DNA of 64,000 bases from Methylophaga muralis (GTDB lineage Bacteria; Pseudomonadota; Gammaproteobacteria; Nitrosococcales; Methylophagaceae). Under the pieces are notes generated by a model. The model saw only the letters and a list, made by a program, of their open reading frames with translations, did no database searches and was not told the origin of the DNA. A program made the position numbers and the translations under genes. This document shows positions 8,790 to 19,100 of the stretch, one piece after another. The first letter of the stretch is position 1. Each line of letters opens with the position of its first letter. Location: the NCBI RefSeq assembly GCF_001720165.1, contig NZ_MCRI01000001.1, forward strand, positions 277,153-341,152, read 5' to 3'.

Positions 8790-9407
8790 CTATCCGTGTT
8801 TTGCTCGCAATAAAAGCGAATCAATATTGTTGTCTCGTAACTGTTTCTGTAAAGCATCGGCTTTTTCACGCCCAGCCACCGGCCCCACCTGTACCCGATG
8901 CCAGGTATCGGTATTGTCAATTGTGACGGTTTGCACTTTTGATTCAATACCTAAAAAGGCTAACCGTGCCCGGAATCCATCCGCGTCTTCAAGTTTTTTA
9001 AATGAACCGACCTGAATCATATAAGTTACAGCATCGACCGGTTGCTCAACTGCCGCCTGCTGGGTCTGCTGCGGAGTTTCGTTTAACGGTTGTGGTGGTT
9101 CAGCCATCTCTTCCGGTGGTGATGATACTATCGGTTTTTGCGGTTGATTGGCGATAGGTTTTGGTTTTTCGACCACTACTTCCGTTTCCGGCAGTAAAGT
9201 ATAAAAATCAAATGTAGGCTCAACGCCGGCTCGTTTCTGCTGTTGTTGGGTAGTTTTTGCCTGTTGTTGATCAGCGGGCACATTGTCTTTCAGATGCAGT
9301 AAAAACATCACAAAAGCACCGACTGCAAAGCTGATAAGCATTGGACCCCAAGGCATACTGCCACCTTGTTTCGGTGTCGGTTTACGGGTATTTCTTCTCG
9401 CCGCCAC
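8790..9407 (-). CDS. SPOR-domain cell division protein (FtsN-like)
   Basis: A 205-residue protein with FtsN-type architecture: a basic cytoplasmic N-terminus (RRNTRKPTPK), one membrane helix (about residues 20-40), a Gln/Pro-rich periplasmic linker, and a C-terminal SPOR domain (about 128-203, beginning TYMIQVGSFKKLEDA and containing WHRVQVGPVAGREKA). SPOR domains bind denuded glycan strands at the division septum. It lies 10 bp after argS; an SPOR/FtsN gene next to argS and priA is a common gammaproteobacterial arrangement. Probably a functional FtsN, but it is shorter than E. coli FtsN, so no symbol is given. Confidence 0.88.
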   Translation of the reverse strand: MAARRNTRKPTPKQGGSMPWGPMLISFAVGAFVMFLLHLKDNVPADQQQAKTTQQQQKRAGVEPTFDFYTLLPETEVVVEKPKPIANQPQKPIVSSPPEEMAEPPQPLNETPQQTQQAAVEQPVDAVTYMIQVGSFKKLEDADGFRARLAFLGIESKVQTVTIDNTDTWHRVQVGPVAGREKADALQKQLRDNNIDSLLLRAKHG

Positions 9408-9417
9408 AAAAAACCTC

Positions 9418-11181
9418 TTACATCGATTGTGGCGCTGAAACGCCCATTAAACCCAGACCGTTAGCAATAACCTGCCGGACTGCGGTGATTAACGTTAAAC
9501 GTGCCTGACTGACATTGATATCGTCGATCATAAACTGATGCGCGTTGTAATACGTGTGAAAATCACGTGCCAGATCCATAAGAAAATGCGCTAACAAATG
9601 CGGAGTATGCGTAATTGCCGCCAGCTCCACCACTTCAGGATAACGCGATAACATGGTCAATAAGGCTTGTTCATGTTCTTCGCTAAGTAAAGACAAGTTC
9701 TGTAATCCAAGCTGTTGATCCCAGCTCAATTGCCTTTCTGCTAATTGACGGAACACGCTGCAAATCCGAGCGTGAGCGTACTGCACGTAATATACCGGAT
9801 TATCATTACTCTGTGATTTGGCCAGCTCCAGATCAAAATCCATATGCTGATCCGCACCACGCAGCACATAAAAGAAACGGGCGGCATCTTTACCAACTTC
9901 ATCTCGCAGTTCACGTAAGGTGACAAATTCACCGCTACGGGTCGACATACCGACTTTTTCTTTACCGCGATATAACACTGCGAACTGAACAAGCAGAACT
10001 TTTAATTTGCTAACATCTTGCTGTAAGCCAGACATGGCCGCTTTTACGCGTGGAATATAGCCGTGATGATCGGCGCCCCAGATATCAATTATCTGATCAA
10101 AACCACGCTGAAATTTATTCAGATGATAGGCAACATCGGAAGCAAAATAAGTTGCCTGGCCATTATCACGTACTACAACCCGGTCTTTTTCATCACCAAA
10201 TTCTGTTGATTTAAACCACCAGGCACCATCCTGCTGATAAAGCATATTGGCAGCTTTCAGTTGTTCAATCGCTTCATCAACCACGCCGGATTCAACCAAC
10301 GATCGCTCGGAAAACCACTCGTCATATTCGGCGCCAAATTCCGCTAAATCATTACGGATATCATCCAAAATGGCATTCAAGCCCAAATCAAATAACTGGC
10401 GATACAACTTAGCACCGAGTAATTTTTTAGCTTGATTTGTGAGTCCATCAATGTGTAATTCTTTATCGCCACCTTGTGGTTCGTCAGTTGGCACACCTTC
10501 GAACACCACTGCAGCAGGGTGTAACAATGCATCGCCATGCTGATTTTTCAATGTTTCAGCAATATCAAACACATATTCGCCACGATAGCCGTTACTTGGA
10601 AAAGTAAATTGTTCGCCACATTTTTCCAGATATCTCAGCCAGACACTGGTCGCAAGAATATCCATTTGCCGGCCGGCATCATTAACGTAATATTCACGAT
10701 GCACATCAAAACCAACGGCTTTAAGTAAACTGCTGACCACTGAACCATAGGCTGCACCACGACCATGACCAACATGTAAGGGCCCTGTTGGGTTGGCAGA
10801 AACAAACTCAACCTGGACTTTATGGCCTTTACCGTAATCACTCAAGCCAAATTGACCGGCATTTTTCAATACCTCAGCCACCACTTGTTGTCTGGCAGTT
10901 GCTGATAAGGTGAAGTTGATAAAACCTGGACCGGCAATCTCAACTTTATCGATCAATTCATGTGATGGCAGGGCATCCACAATCAATCCTGCGATCTGAC
11001 GAGGATTCATTTTGGTTGGTTTCGCCAATACCATAGCAATATTGCTAGCAAAATCACCGTGACTGCGATCTTTAGTTCGTTCCAGCTTAACTTCAATCGA
11101 TGAAATATCTTCAGGAAGGCTTTGTTGTGAAATCAGCGAAGCTAATGTGCTGTCGATAATTTTTTTCAATTGGTCTTTCAA
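9418..11181 (-). CDS. argS: Arginyl-tRNA synthetase
   Basis: A 587-residue class I synthetase that charges tRNA-Arg. The HIGH signature appears as HVGH at residues 136-139 inside [14 protein letters not shown]; the KMSKS equivalent is the GMSTRSG loop after GKEKV; the C-terminal anticodon-binding domain (DALR type) includes [12 protein letters not shown] and ends with the typical [12 protein letters not shown]. Length is normal. It is followed at 10 bp by the SPOR gene and preceded by priA with 77 bp between, so priA-argS-SPOR may form one unit. Confidence 0.98.
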   Translation of the reverse strand: MKDQLKKIIDSTLASLISQQSLPEDISSIEVKLERTKDRSHGDFASNIAMVLAKPTKMNPRQIAGLIVDALPSHELIDKVEIAGPGFINFTLSATARQQVVAEVLKNAGQFGLSDYGKGHKVQVEFVSANPTGPLHVGHGRGAAYGSVVSSLLKAVGFDVHREYYVNDAGRQMDILATSVWLRYLEKCGEQFTFPSNGYRGEYVFDIAETLKNQHGDALLHPAAVVFEGVPTDEPQGGDKELHIDGLTNQAKKLLGAKLYRQLFDLGLNAILDDIRNDLAEFGAEYDEWFSERSLVESGVVDEAIEQLKAANMLYQQDGAWWFKSTEFGDEKDRVVVRDNGQATYFASDVAYHLNKFQRGFDQIIDIWGADHHGYIPRVKAAMSGLQQDVSKLKVLLVQFAVLYRGKEKVGMSTRSGEFVTLRELRDEVGKDAARFFYVLRGADQHMDFDLELAKSQSNDNPVYYVQYAHARICSVFRQLAERQLSWDQQLGLQNLSLLSEEHEQALLTMLSRYPEVVELAAITHTPHLLAHFLMDLARDFHTYYNAHQFMIDDINVSQARLTLITAVRQVIANGLGLMGVSAPQSM

Positions 11182-11258
11182 GGTAATGAAGTCCAGGTAA
11201 CAGAAATGTGATGGCGAATTTTAACCGATCAGGCAGACGGATGACACTATCCTGGGGA

Positions 11259-13439
11259 TTAGATTAGCTCTGTAGGATCAATGTCTATCGACCAACGAGC
11301 TTTTCGCGCCAGTTTAAGCTTCGTTACCGAATCAATGTGTTGATCGATTAATTGATGCAGTGCGCCACGATCTGCGGATCGCATCAGCAATTGGGCACGA
11401 TATCGTCCTGCTCTTTTTTCCATTAAGGCAGGCACCGGTCCCAAAATTAAAACAGATGAATTTGATTGCTGCAGTAAACCAGAAACCTGTTGTAATAATT
11501 CAATCGCCAAATCTTTCTCTTTTGCTTCAGCTCGCCACACTGCCCAAAAGCCATGTGGAGGTAATTCCATCTGAATTCGTTCGGATAATAAATTATCAGC
11601 AACGCTTTCATATCCATGCTGCAGCAGATTTTGCCAGAATGGATGTTCAGGTTGTTCAGTTTGAATCAAAACTTCACCAGCTTTTTTACCGCGGCCAGCT
11701 CTGCCAGTAACCTGAGTAATTAATTGTGCAAGACTTTCTGTGGCCCGGAAATCTGCACTAAATAATGCCTGATCAGCATCCACTACCCCTACCAGTGTCA
11801 CATCATGAAAATCATGGCCTTTGGCTAACATCTGAGTACCTACCAAAATAGCAGCCTGACCTTGATTAATTTGTTTGACCATATTGGCAAAGGAATTCAC
11901 CCGTTGAGTGCTATCACGATCTATTCGTAAAACAGGTACATCTTTAAAAATGGCTGTCAGTGCTTGTTCGATTTTTTCAGTACCGACACCGTAACTTTTC
12001 AATTCTGTATTGCCACATTCAGGACAAATTTTTGGCAATATTTGTATCAAGCCACAATGATGGCAAAACAGACGGTTTTGATGTTGATGGACCACCATTT
12101 TGGCATCACAACTTCTGCAGTTAGCTTGCCAATGGCATTGATGACACATCAATACTGGGGCAAATCCACGGCGATTGATAAACAATAAAACTTGATGATT
12201 TTGTTTGATATGTTTTTCAATCGCGTTTATTAAACTGGAGCTTAAGCCATTATTTTCACTGGAATTTTGCGCGGCTAATAGTGCAACCTTAGGTAAGCTT
12301 GCCCCTCCAGCACGTTCGGTTAATTCCAGAAATTGATAACGTTGCTGTTTGACTTGATAAAGTGTTTCTAACGAGGGTGTTGCACTGCCAAGCACGATCG
12401 GAATATTCAAGCTTTTTGCACGCATCAATGCGACATTTCGAGCGTGATATCGCAGTCCATCTTGTTGTTTATACGAGCTGTCATGTTCTTCATCGATAAT
12501 AATCAAACCTGGATTTATCATTGGTGTAAAAACGGCTGAACGAGTGCCAATAATGATGTCTGCTTTACCAGCCCGAGCCAATAACCAGGCTTGCTTACGA
12601 TCTGAATCTGAAACCGATGAATTGATAACGACAATGCTGGCATTCAACGATTGCCTGAACCGTTCAACAAATTGAGTGGTTAAACCTATTTCCGGAATCA
12701 ACACTAGAACTTGCTGTTGGTTTTCCACAAACTCACGACAAGTTTCAATATAAACCTCTGTTTTGCCGCTACCTGTAATGCCTTGTAACAAGAAAGTTGA
12801 AAACTGTCCTTTGCTACCCAGAATAGTTTCAATAGATTGTTTTTGTTGGTTATTTAATAAAACTTGTTGCTGTAACTCTAAACAAGGTACCGGTAAGGCA
12901 ACATATTGTCTGGCAGCAACTACATTTTGTTGCACCAGAGCTGACAAGCTACTTTTTACATTACCTAATTGAACTCGAAGTGCTTTTTCGCTTAGACCTT
13001 CAGGATAGTCTTCCAGTAAATCTAGGATCTGCTGCTGTTTTTTGCCAGTTTTACTGGTTGAGTCTGGTTGCTGATGCAAGATCCAATAGGTTTCAGTCTG
13101 CATTTCATCAGGATCGCCAAGGCGTAGTCTTTTTGGTAAAGCAGTTTGAAAACACTCACCGACTGGATGATGGTAATAACGACTCACCCATTGCACCAAC
13201 TGCATTATTTCGTTGGGTAGAAATGACTGTTTGTCTATTTGCTGATCAATTTTTTTTAATTTATCAACGGCCTTTTCAGCTATCGGTTTTATAGCAACGA
13301 CAATTCCGATCAATTGTCTGCTGCCAAAGGATACAGAAGCACGCATACCGATTTGCCAATTCTCGGCAGGATCATCACTTAGATAATCAAAGGTCTGGCG
13401 TAAGGGACAGGATAAGGCGATTTCGACGATGCAGCTCAT
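11259..13439 (-). CDS. priA: Primosomal replication restart helicase PriA
   Basis: A 726-residue DNA helicase that reloads the replisome at stalled forks. The N-terminal DNA-binding domain precedes a helicase core with Walker A GITGSGKT (residues 220-227), the DEEH box (IIIDEEHDSSYKQQ), and two zinc-binding clusters between the helicase lobes (CHQCHWQANCRSC and CHHC...CPEC). The later helicase motifs (GTQMLAKGHDF, QVTGRAGR) are intact. Its upstream region holds the DnaA-box cluster, so DnaA could affect priA transcription or the adjacency may reflect an origin. Confidence 0.97.
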   Translation of the reverse strand: MSCIVEIALSCPLRQTFDYLSDDPAENWQIGMRASVSFGSRQLIGIVVAIKPIAEKAVDKLKKIDQQIDKQSFLPNEIMQLVQWVSRYYHHPVGECFQTALPKRLRLGDPDEMQTETYWILHQQPDSTSKTGKKQQQILDLLEDYPEGLSEKALRVQLGNVKSSLSALVQQNVVAARQYVALPVPCLELQQQVLLNNQQKQSIETILGSKGQFSTFLLQGITGSGKTEVYIETCREFVENQQQVLVLIPEIGLTTQFVERFRQSLNASIVVINSSVSDSDRKQAWLLARAGKADIIIGTRSAVFTPMINPGLIIIDEEHDSSYKQQDGLRYHARNVALMRAKSLNIPIVLGSATPSLETLYQVKQQRYQFLELTERAGGASLPKVALLAAQNSSENNGLSSSLINAIEKHIKQNHQVLLFINRRGFAPVLMCHQCHWQANCRSCDAKMVVHQHQNRLFCHHCGLIQILPKICPECGNTELKSYGVGTEKIEQALTAIFKDVPVLRIDRDSTQRVNSFANMVKQINQGQAAILVGTQMLAKGHDFHDVTLVGVVDADQALFSADFRATESLAQLITQVTGRAGRGKKAGEVLIQTEQPEHPFWQNLLQHGYESVADNLLSERIQMELPPHGFWAVWRAEAKEKDLAIELLQQVSGLLQQSNSSVLILGPVPALMEKRAGRYRAQLLMRSADRGALHQLIDQHIDSVTKLKLARKARWSIDIDPTELI

Positions 13440-13674
13440 TAATCAATACTAAATAGAATAAAAGAGATCTTTTTAATGATGTTAATGCTTTAGTCCTGTG
13501 TATAGCTGTACTAATCCTAAAAAGTCTTTTTATTCAGTTATTTAAGTAACCATCTAATTGTGCATAACTTTACCGTTGCGGGATCGATCTCTTGTGGATA
13601 ACTACATGACTTATCCACAGGTAATTTTATCCACAGCTTATGATCTGTTTTATAAGCAAAGCATACCGTAGTTA
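13440..13674. other. DnaA-box cluster: candidate replication origin
   Basis: AT-rich 235-bp gap between priA and the cotransporter gene. It contains perfect TTATCCACA at 13611-13619 and 13627-13635 (plus) and 13593-13601 (minus), TTATGCACA at 13559-13567 (minus), and a one-mismatch box at 13497-13505 (minus). Three plus-strand GATCTNTT motifs start at 13466, 13586 and 13642, resembling the E. coli oriC 13-mers (GATCTNTTNTTTT), and GATC occurs four times. Three exact copies of TTATCCACA in 43 bp are not expected by chance, since about one copy is expected in 128 kb of single strand. This could be oriC, a DnaA-titration site, or a DnaA-controlled priA promoter; dnaA is not in the window. Confidence 0.65.
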
Positions 13675-15300
13675 TTAAGCTTGTTTTACCAGGTTATTAA
13701 TAGGCGGATCAGGTTGGCTGGTTTCAAAAAATAGAGTGGCTTTTACAGCTTGCTGACAGAGTCGTCTTAGTTGAGATATCGCTTCTAATTCTTTATCCAT
13801 ACGGGCAATTGATAGCCTCCCTTCAGCACCACGGCGTAACAATAACGACTTTAAAGACAGATAAGTTTTTTCCAAAGTATTTAGTTGATTTGACACGACT
13901 GGATTGGGTTTATCTAATGCAGCGGTATCAAGCAGCATTAAACAATCCACATTAAAATGAGCTAGCTGTTGTTGTAATTCAGCTTCAATTGGCTGACTGG
14001 ATAATGCACGATTTTCAGCAATACCCACCGTTAGCGAAGAGATAGCATCACAATATTGTGATACTCGTATCAAATCAGCAGTTTTCTCAGCTATCTGCTC
14101 GTTAATATGTTGCTGGTAAAGTTGACGACTGAATTCACCAATTTTAAAAACATTTTGCTCAGTGAATTTATGTTGCTCTTTTAACCAACTCACCGAACGG
14201 TTTTTATGAATGCAGTGAGTTGCCATTTTTAAGACATGTTGATTCAGTCTGATTAATTCAAGACGTATAGAAGTAAGGGCTAAATTTGGGATTTTTAAGG
14301 TGGTTTTATCAAGATATTTAGCTTCGGCAATCGTTTCATCAACGGCAGAAAACTTGGTTTTCAACCATTTTTCCATTGGATCGGCCAGCTTCCAGATAAG
14401 GGCAACACCCAATAGATTAAATACGGTATGGAATAAAACCAGCGTTGTTGTAAATTGCACATCATTAACAATTAATTGTTGAAACCAATGGATAAGCCAG
14501 ATTAATGGAACCAGCAGAATAAGACTGACCATAGCGGTTAACAGATTAAAAATAACGTGGCTGGCAACAATACGTTTTGCCACTGGCTGACTACCGATAA
14601 CGGAAAATATTGAGGTTGTAGTGGAGCCCAGGTTACTGCCAATGACAATGGCAGCAGCTGGCAATAAGCCAATTATTCCGCCAGCGAGCGAGGTTAAGGC
14701 CAGAGTCAAAGTAAGACTGGAAGATTGCAGCAAAGTCGTCAGGATCAATCCTGCGAAAGCAAAAATCACAATATCAACAGCCAATAAGCCGCTGGAAAAG
14801 TGCAAATCAAACAAGCTGTCGGCACCGGTAAAAGTCGTTTTTAAAGCGGCTATACCCATGAAAAGCAGGCCAAAACCGGTTAATGCCAGACCAATATTGG
14901 CATAACCACGATTACTGCCTAATAAACGCATCGCCATACCGATACCAATTAACGGCAAGGCAAATTTTTCTATACTCAGATTGAAACCTACCAGCACAAC
15001 CAACCAACCAGTAACGGTCGTCCCCACGTTACTGCCAAACACAATCCACATCGCTCTGCGCAAGCTGATAATGCCGGCATTGGCAAAACCAATCGTTGCC
15101 AGAGTGACTGCACCAGAATGTTGAATAAGTGCGGTGAGCAAAAAGCCTGCACTGAGGCCGCGTAAACGGGTGTTGGTCCAACTTTGCAGTATTTGATTGA
15201 GCTTGTCCCCGGCAATTTGTTTCAGGCCGTCAGTCATCAACCACATACCCAACATAAACAAACCTAAGCCGCCTATCAGCGATCCCAGCATATTCAACAT
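13675..15300 (-). CDS. Na+/phosphate cotransporter family protein with PhoU-like tail
   Basis: A 541-residue protein of the NptA/PNaS family. The N-terminal ~310 residues hold two homologous membrane halves with the QSS-type repeat (ALIQHSGAVTLATIGFAN and LLQSSSLTLTLAL) and the GSNVGTT / GSNLGSTTT motifs that form the substrate site. The remaining ~220 residues are helical and soluble, resembling PhoU. It would import phosphate, or export it in some bacteria, coupled to sodium; a sodium-linked carrier fits a marine habitat (inference). The first QSS motif reads QHS here. It stands alone upstream of the candidate origin. Confidence 0.9.
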   Translation of the reverse strand: MLNMLGSLIGGLGLFMLGMWLMTDGLKQIAGDKLNQILQSWTNTRLRGLSAGFLLTALIQHSGAVTLATIGFANAGIISLRRAMWIVFGSNVGTTVTGWLVVLVGFNLSIEKFALPLIGIGMAMRLLGSNRGYANIGLALTGFGLLFMGIAALKTTFTGADSLFDLHFSSGLLAVDIVIFAFAGLILTTLLQSSSLTLTLALTSLAGGIIGLLPAAAIVIGSNLGSTTTSIFSVIGSQPVAKRIVASHVIFNLLTAMVSLILLVPLIWLIHWFQQLIVNDVQFTTTLVLFHTVFNLLGVALIWKLADPMEKWLKTKFSAVDETIAEAKYLDKTTLKIPNLALTSIRLELIRLNQHVLKMATHCIHKNRSVSWLKEQHKFTEQNVFKIGEFSRQLYQQHINEQIAEKTADLIRVSQYCDAISSLTVGIAENRALSSQPIEAELQQQLAHFNVDCLMLLDTAALDKPNPVVSNQLNTLEKTYLSLKSLLLRRGAEGRLSIARMDKELEAISQLRRLCQQAVKATLFFETSQPDPPINNLVKQA

Positions 15301-15395
15301 GTTTCACCTATCCGATCGATTTACCTTTGAATGGATAATACCGGATAAAAATTAAGCGATGCTATGCTATGTGTAGTTAATCAATGAGGTGTGCA

Positions 15396-15881
15396 ATGAA
15401 AACGGCGTTTGTAGTGGCAATGGATGAACAGGGATTAATTGGACGCGATAATGATCTGCCATGGCGACTATCTGCAGATTTGCAATATTTTCGCAGGATC
15501 ACCATGGGAAAACCGATTTTAATGGGCCGTAAAACCCACGAATCAATTGGTAGAGCTTTACCCGGTCGGCAAAATATTGTGGTGAGTTCGTTAGTGGATT
15601 ATCAGGCTGAAGCATGTGATGTAGCAAATTCGATTGAGGACGCACTAAAGCTTGCTGCAAATGCCGATGAGATAATGGTTATCGGAGGTTCTTCATTGTT
15701 TGAGCAGATGTTCGATATCGTCGATAAACTTTATCTCACACGAGTTCATGCTGAATTAGAAGGTGATACCTGGTTCCCGGAATGGGATCAAACGCAGTGG
15801 CAATTAATCAGCCAGGAATCGCACCCGGCCGATGAAAAAAACGACTATGCCTATAGTTTCGAGGTTTACCAGCGCGTCTAA
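15396..15881 (+). CDS. folA: Dihydrofolate reductase
   Basis: A 161-residue enzyme reducing dihydrofolate to tetrahydrofolate with NADPH. Motifs: GLIGRDNDLPWRLSADLQYF (active-site loop with the substrate Asp), MGRKTHESIGRALPGR (NADPH site) and VIGGSSLFEQM. I place the start at 15396 because GAGGTG lies just before it; a possible ATG 12 bp upstream has no ribosome site. Its stop overlaps that of the convergent TIGR02647 gene by 4 bp. The gene shows that folate-linked C1 metabolism coexists with the methanopterin route encoded nearby. Confidence 0.96.
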   Translation: MKTAFVVAMDEQGLIGRDNDLPWRLSADLQYFRRITMGKPILMGRKTHESIGRALPGRQNIVVSSLVDYQAEACDVANSIEDALKLAANADEIMVIGGSSLFEQMFDIVDKLYLTRVHAELEGDTWFPEWDQTQWQLISQESHPADEKNDYAYSFEVYQRV

Positions 15882-16114
15882 TTCGGCGGCGACATCAACT
15901 GTATAGCGGTATGCAGATGTTCAGCGGTTTCATGACCCAGATCGGTCAGATAACCACCGTCTGGTTGGCTTATTAAGCCGTTATCAAATAATTGTTGTGC
16001 CGCTTCAACCAGACCTTCACGCGCTGTTGAATGGTGAATTTTTATACCTTGCAGCGTATTGCTAGGATCAAATTGTAATAAGACTTCGATCTGGTCAATT
16101 TTTTGTTGTTGCAT
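15878..16114 (-). CDS. TIGR02647 family protein
   Basis: A 78-residue protein recognised from memory as TIGR02647, a gammaproteobacterial family of unknown function sometimes labelled DNA-binding. Family features visible are the GIKIHHSTAREGLVEAAQQL helix and QPDGGYLTDLGHETAEH. The winged-helix-like pattern suggests a regulator, which is inference. The start at 16114 has GGAG six bases upstream; in-frame ATG 16126 and TTG 16132 are alternatives. It follows the large PAS/GGDEF/EAL gene by 26 bp on the same strand and may be its last operon member. Confidence 0.8.
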   Translation of the reverse strand: MQQQKIDQIEVLLQFDPSNTLQGIKIHHSTAREGLVEAAQQLFDNGLISQPDGGYLTDLGHETAEHLHTAIQLMSPPN

Positions 16115-16140
16115 GTTCGGCTCCATTACCAATTTAAATG

Positions 16141-19100
16141 TCAGTCTACGCCTAAATTACTCAGGGGTGGGTGATTTAACAAGCTAATAAATTGTTCAGC
16201 CGGAATGGGGCGGCTGAACAAAAAGCCTTGCATAAAATCACATCCTTTGTTTTTTAATGCTTGTAAATGCTCTGGTGTTTCTACACCTTCTGCCAGAGTT
16301 TTTAGCCCTAAGGAACGGGCCAAGGTTATCACCGCATCAACAATGGCTTCATCGTCTTCATCAATTAACATGTCAAACACAAAACTTTGATCAATTTTGA
16401 GTTTGTTGATGGGAAATTTTTTCAGGTAATTCAATGAGGAATACCCCGTACCAAAGTCATCAAGTGAGAGACGGATTCCGGCTTCAGACAGTGCTTTGAG
16501 TTGTTTAATGGTTAAATCAATATTAATCATCGCGACGGATTCAGTAATTTCCAGCTCCAGATTATTCGCTGCTAATTGATATTCATCCAGAATGGAATTA
16601 ATCATGCTCACCAATAACGGATTATTGAATTGTACGGCGGAGAGGTTTATTGCAATAACTAAATCATGGCCTGCCTCTATCCATTGTTTACATTGCGCTA
16701 TTGCTGTATGCAAAATCCACTGACCAATTGGATTAATCATGCCGGTTTCTTCGGCAATTGGAATGAAATCCAGTGGCGAAATCATTCCTAGCTCGGGATG
16801 TTTCCAGCGTAATAATGCTTCAGCACCGGTAATCTTATTCAGATTGATATCCAGTAAAGGTTGATAAACCAACGACAGCTCGTCACGGCTCAAAGCGAAC
16901 CGCAAGGCGTGCTCTAATTCCAGTTTATAAACAATTTGCGAATGCATTTCAGTGGTAAAAAATTGATATTGATTACGTCCCGCCTGTTTTGCTCGATACA
17001 TCGCCGTATCAGCATGTTTATTTAGACTTTCCGCATCCACACCATTATCAGGATAAATGCTGATGCCTATCGATAAGGTTACAAATAACTGATTACCGTC
17101 AATCTCAAACAAAGTAGTAATATTTTCGACTAATTTTTGTGCCACATGGCCTGCACCATCTGCATCCGTATCGGGCAGTAAAATAATGAACTCATCTCCC
17201 CCGGTTCGACAGATGGTGTCTTCTTCCCGTACCTGCTCACTTAATCTCTCGGCAACTTTTACCAGTAATTTGTCGCCTATCGCGTGACCAAGACTGTCAT
17301 TGATGAATTTAAACCGATCCAAATCCATATATAGTAGAGCCAGTTTTTGCTGATGACGCTCTGCGGAAATCAGTGCCTGTCCTATACGATCTTTAAGTAA
17401 AGCACGGTTCGGTAAACTGGTTAATACATCGTGGTATGCCAGGAAATTAATCTGCTCTTCTGCCTCACGGTATTTGCTGATGTCCGACATGATGGCGACA
17501 TAGTTATGCGTGTTTTGTTGGGTATTTTCAACGCGGTTAATGGAGAGCCATTGTGGATAGGTTTCACCATTTTTGCGTCGATTTTGTACTTCTCCGGACC
17601 AGGAACCTTCTTGTTCCAGTTGGGCCCACATTTGTTCATAAAAATACTGATCGTGAGTTCCGGAGCTGAGTATTGATGGGTTTTTACCAACGGCCTCTTC
17701 CGGTGTGAAGCCGGTCATAGCGATAAAAGCCGGATTAACAGTAATGATGACATTATCCTGGTCAGTAATAATGATGCCTTCGTTACTATTGTTAAATACC
17801 AGACTGGCCAATCGTAATTCTTTTTCTGTTTCATGCTGGCGGCTGATATCACGGCTGATACCGAGAACACCGATGGTTTCACCATACTCATTTTTAAACG
17901 GTGTTTTCAGCGTTTCAAAAAAAACCTGTTGTCCATCAGCGGCATTTTTTTGTTCTTCATAAAATTGACTGGTGCCATGTTGTAGCGTGAGTTGGTCACT
18001 GTGCCGGTAATTACGCGCTTGTTTTTCCGGATAAAAATCAAAATCGGTTTTGCCAATAATCTCTGCTTCATCCGCCCCCAGAAAAGCCATCACGGCCTTA
18101 TTGCAACGAATGTATTTTCCTTGATCATCTTTGCAAAAAATTAAATCAGGCGATGAATCAATAATACTTCTTAATAAAGAGCGTTCTTGTTGCAGGTTTT
18201 TTTGCGCCAGTTTACGTTCACTAATATCTTCAATAATCGCAACAAACACTAATCTTTCGCCATAATCTGCGGTCTGTAAATCCACATGCACATCATAGCG
18301 GCTTCCATCTTTACGACAATGATTGGTCTCAAAGATCATTCTTGCGGTTTCACCATTTAACAGTGGTGAAACCAATGCTTTAAAAGATGCTTGGTTGTAG
18401 TCTTTTTTTAGATCAACCGGTGTCATTTGCTGTAATTCTTCGGTGCTGTAGCCGAGGTTGGATTTTGCCCCGTGATTTACTTGAATAAATTTAAGCGTCT
18501 GTGCGTCAAACACATATATCTCATTTAAAGAGCGCTCAAGAATTTCGCCAAATAACGCATTTTGTTCAGCGGTCTGTTTTTGTTCCGTGACATCCAGAGC
18601 TACGCCGACAATTTGTAACATTAAAGTCTGTTCATTCCTTACGGCGGAAAGGTGGTCTTGAACTGTGATGTAGTGCCCGTCACGGTGGCGAAAACGAAAC
18701 TGGTTAGTAATGGGTTTGCTGGTTTGCAAAACAGTGAATAAGGTTTTACGGACTTTATTCAGGTCATTCGGGTGGATGCATTGCTGCCAAGCCTGTGGGT
18801 TACTTAACCAATATTCAGCGTCATAGCCTGAATAATGGCTAACAGACTCACTGATATAGCTAAGCAGAAATTCTGGAGGTGTTGCCTCTTTCACATCCAG
18901 AATGTAGGTGACACAGGGGCTTATCGTCAGCAAATTTTTTAAAAAATCTACAGATTGACGTAATTCTTGACGTAGCCGGTATTGGTGGGAGACATTGGTA
19001 AAAACCAGAATTACACCGAGAATTTCGGTTTGACGAAGATGATCTACCCGAATGGGCGCTGCACTATCCGATATGTGATAACACTGACCATTACGGGCCA

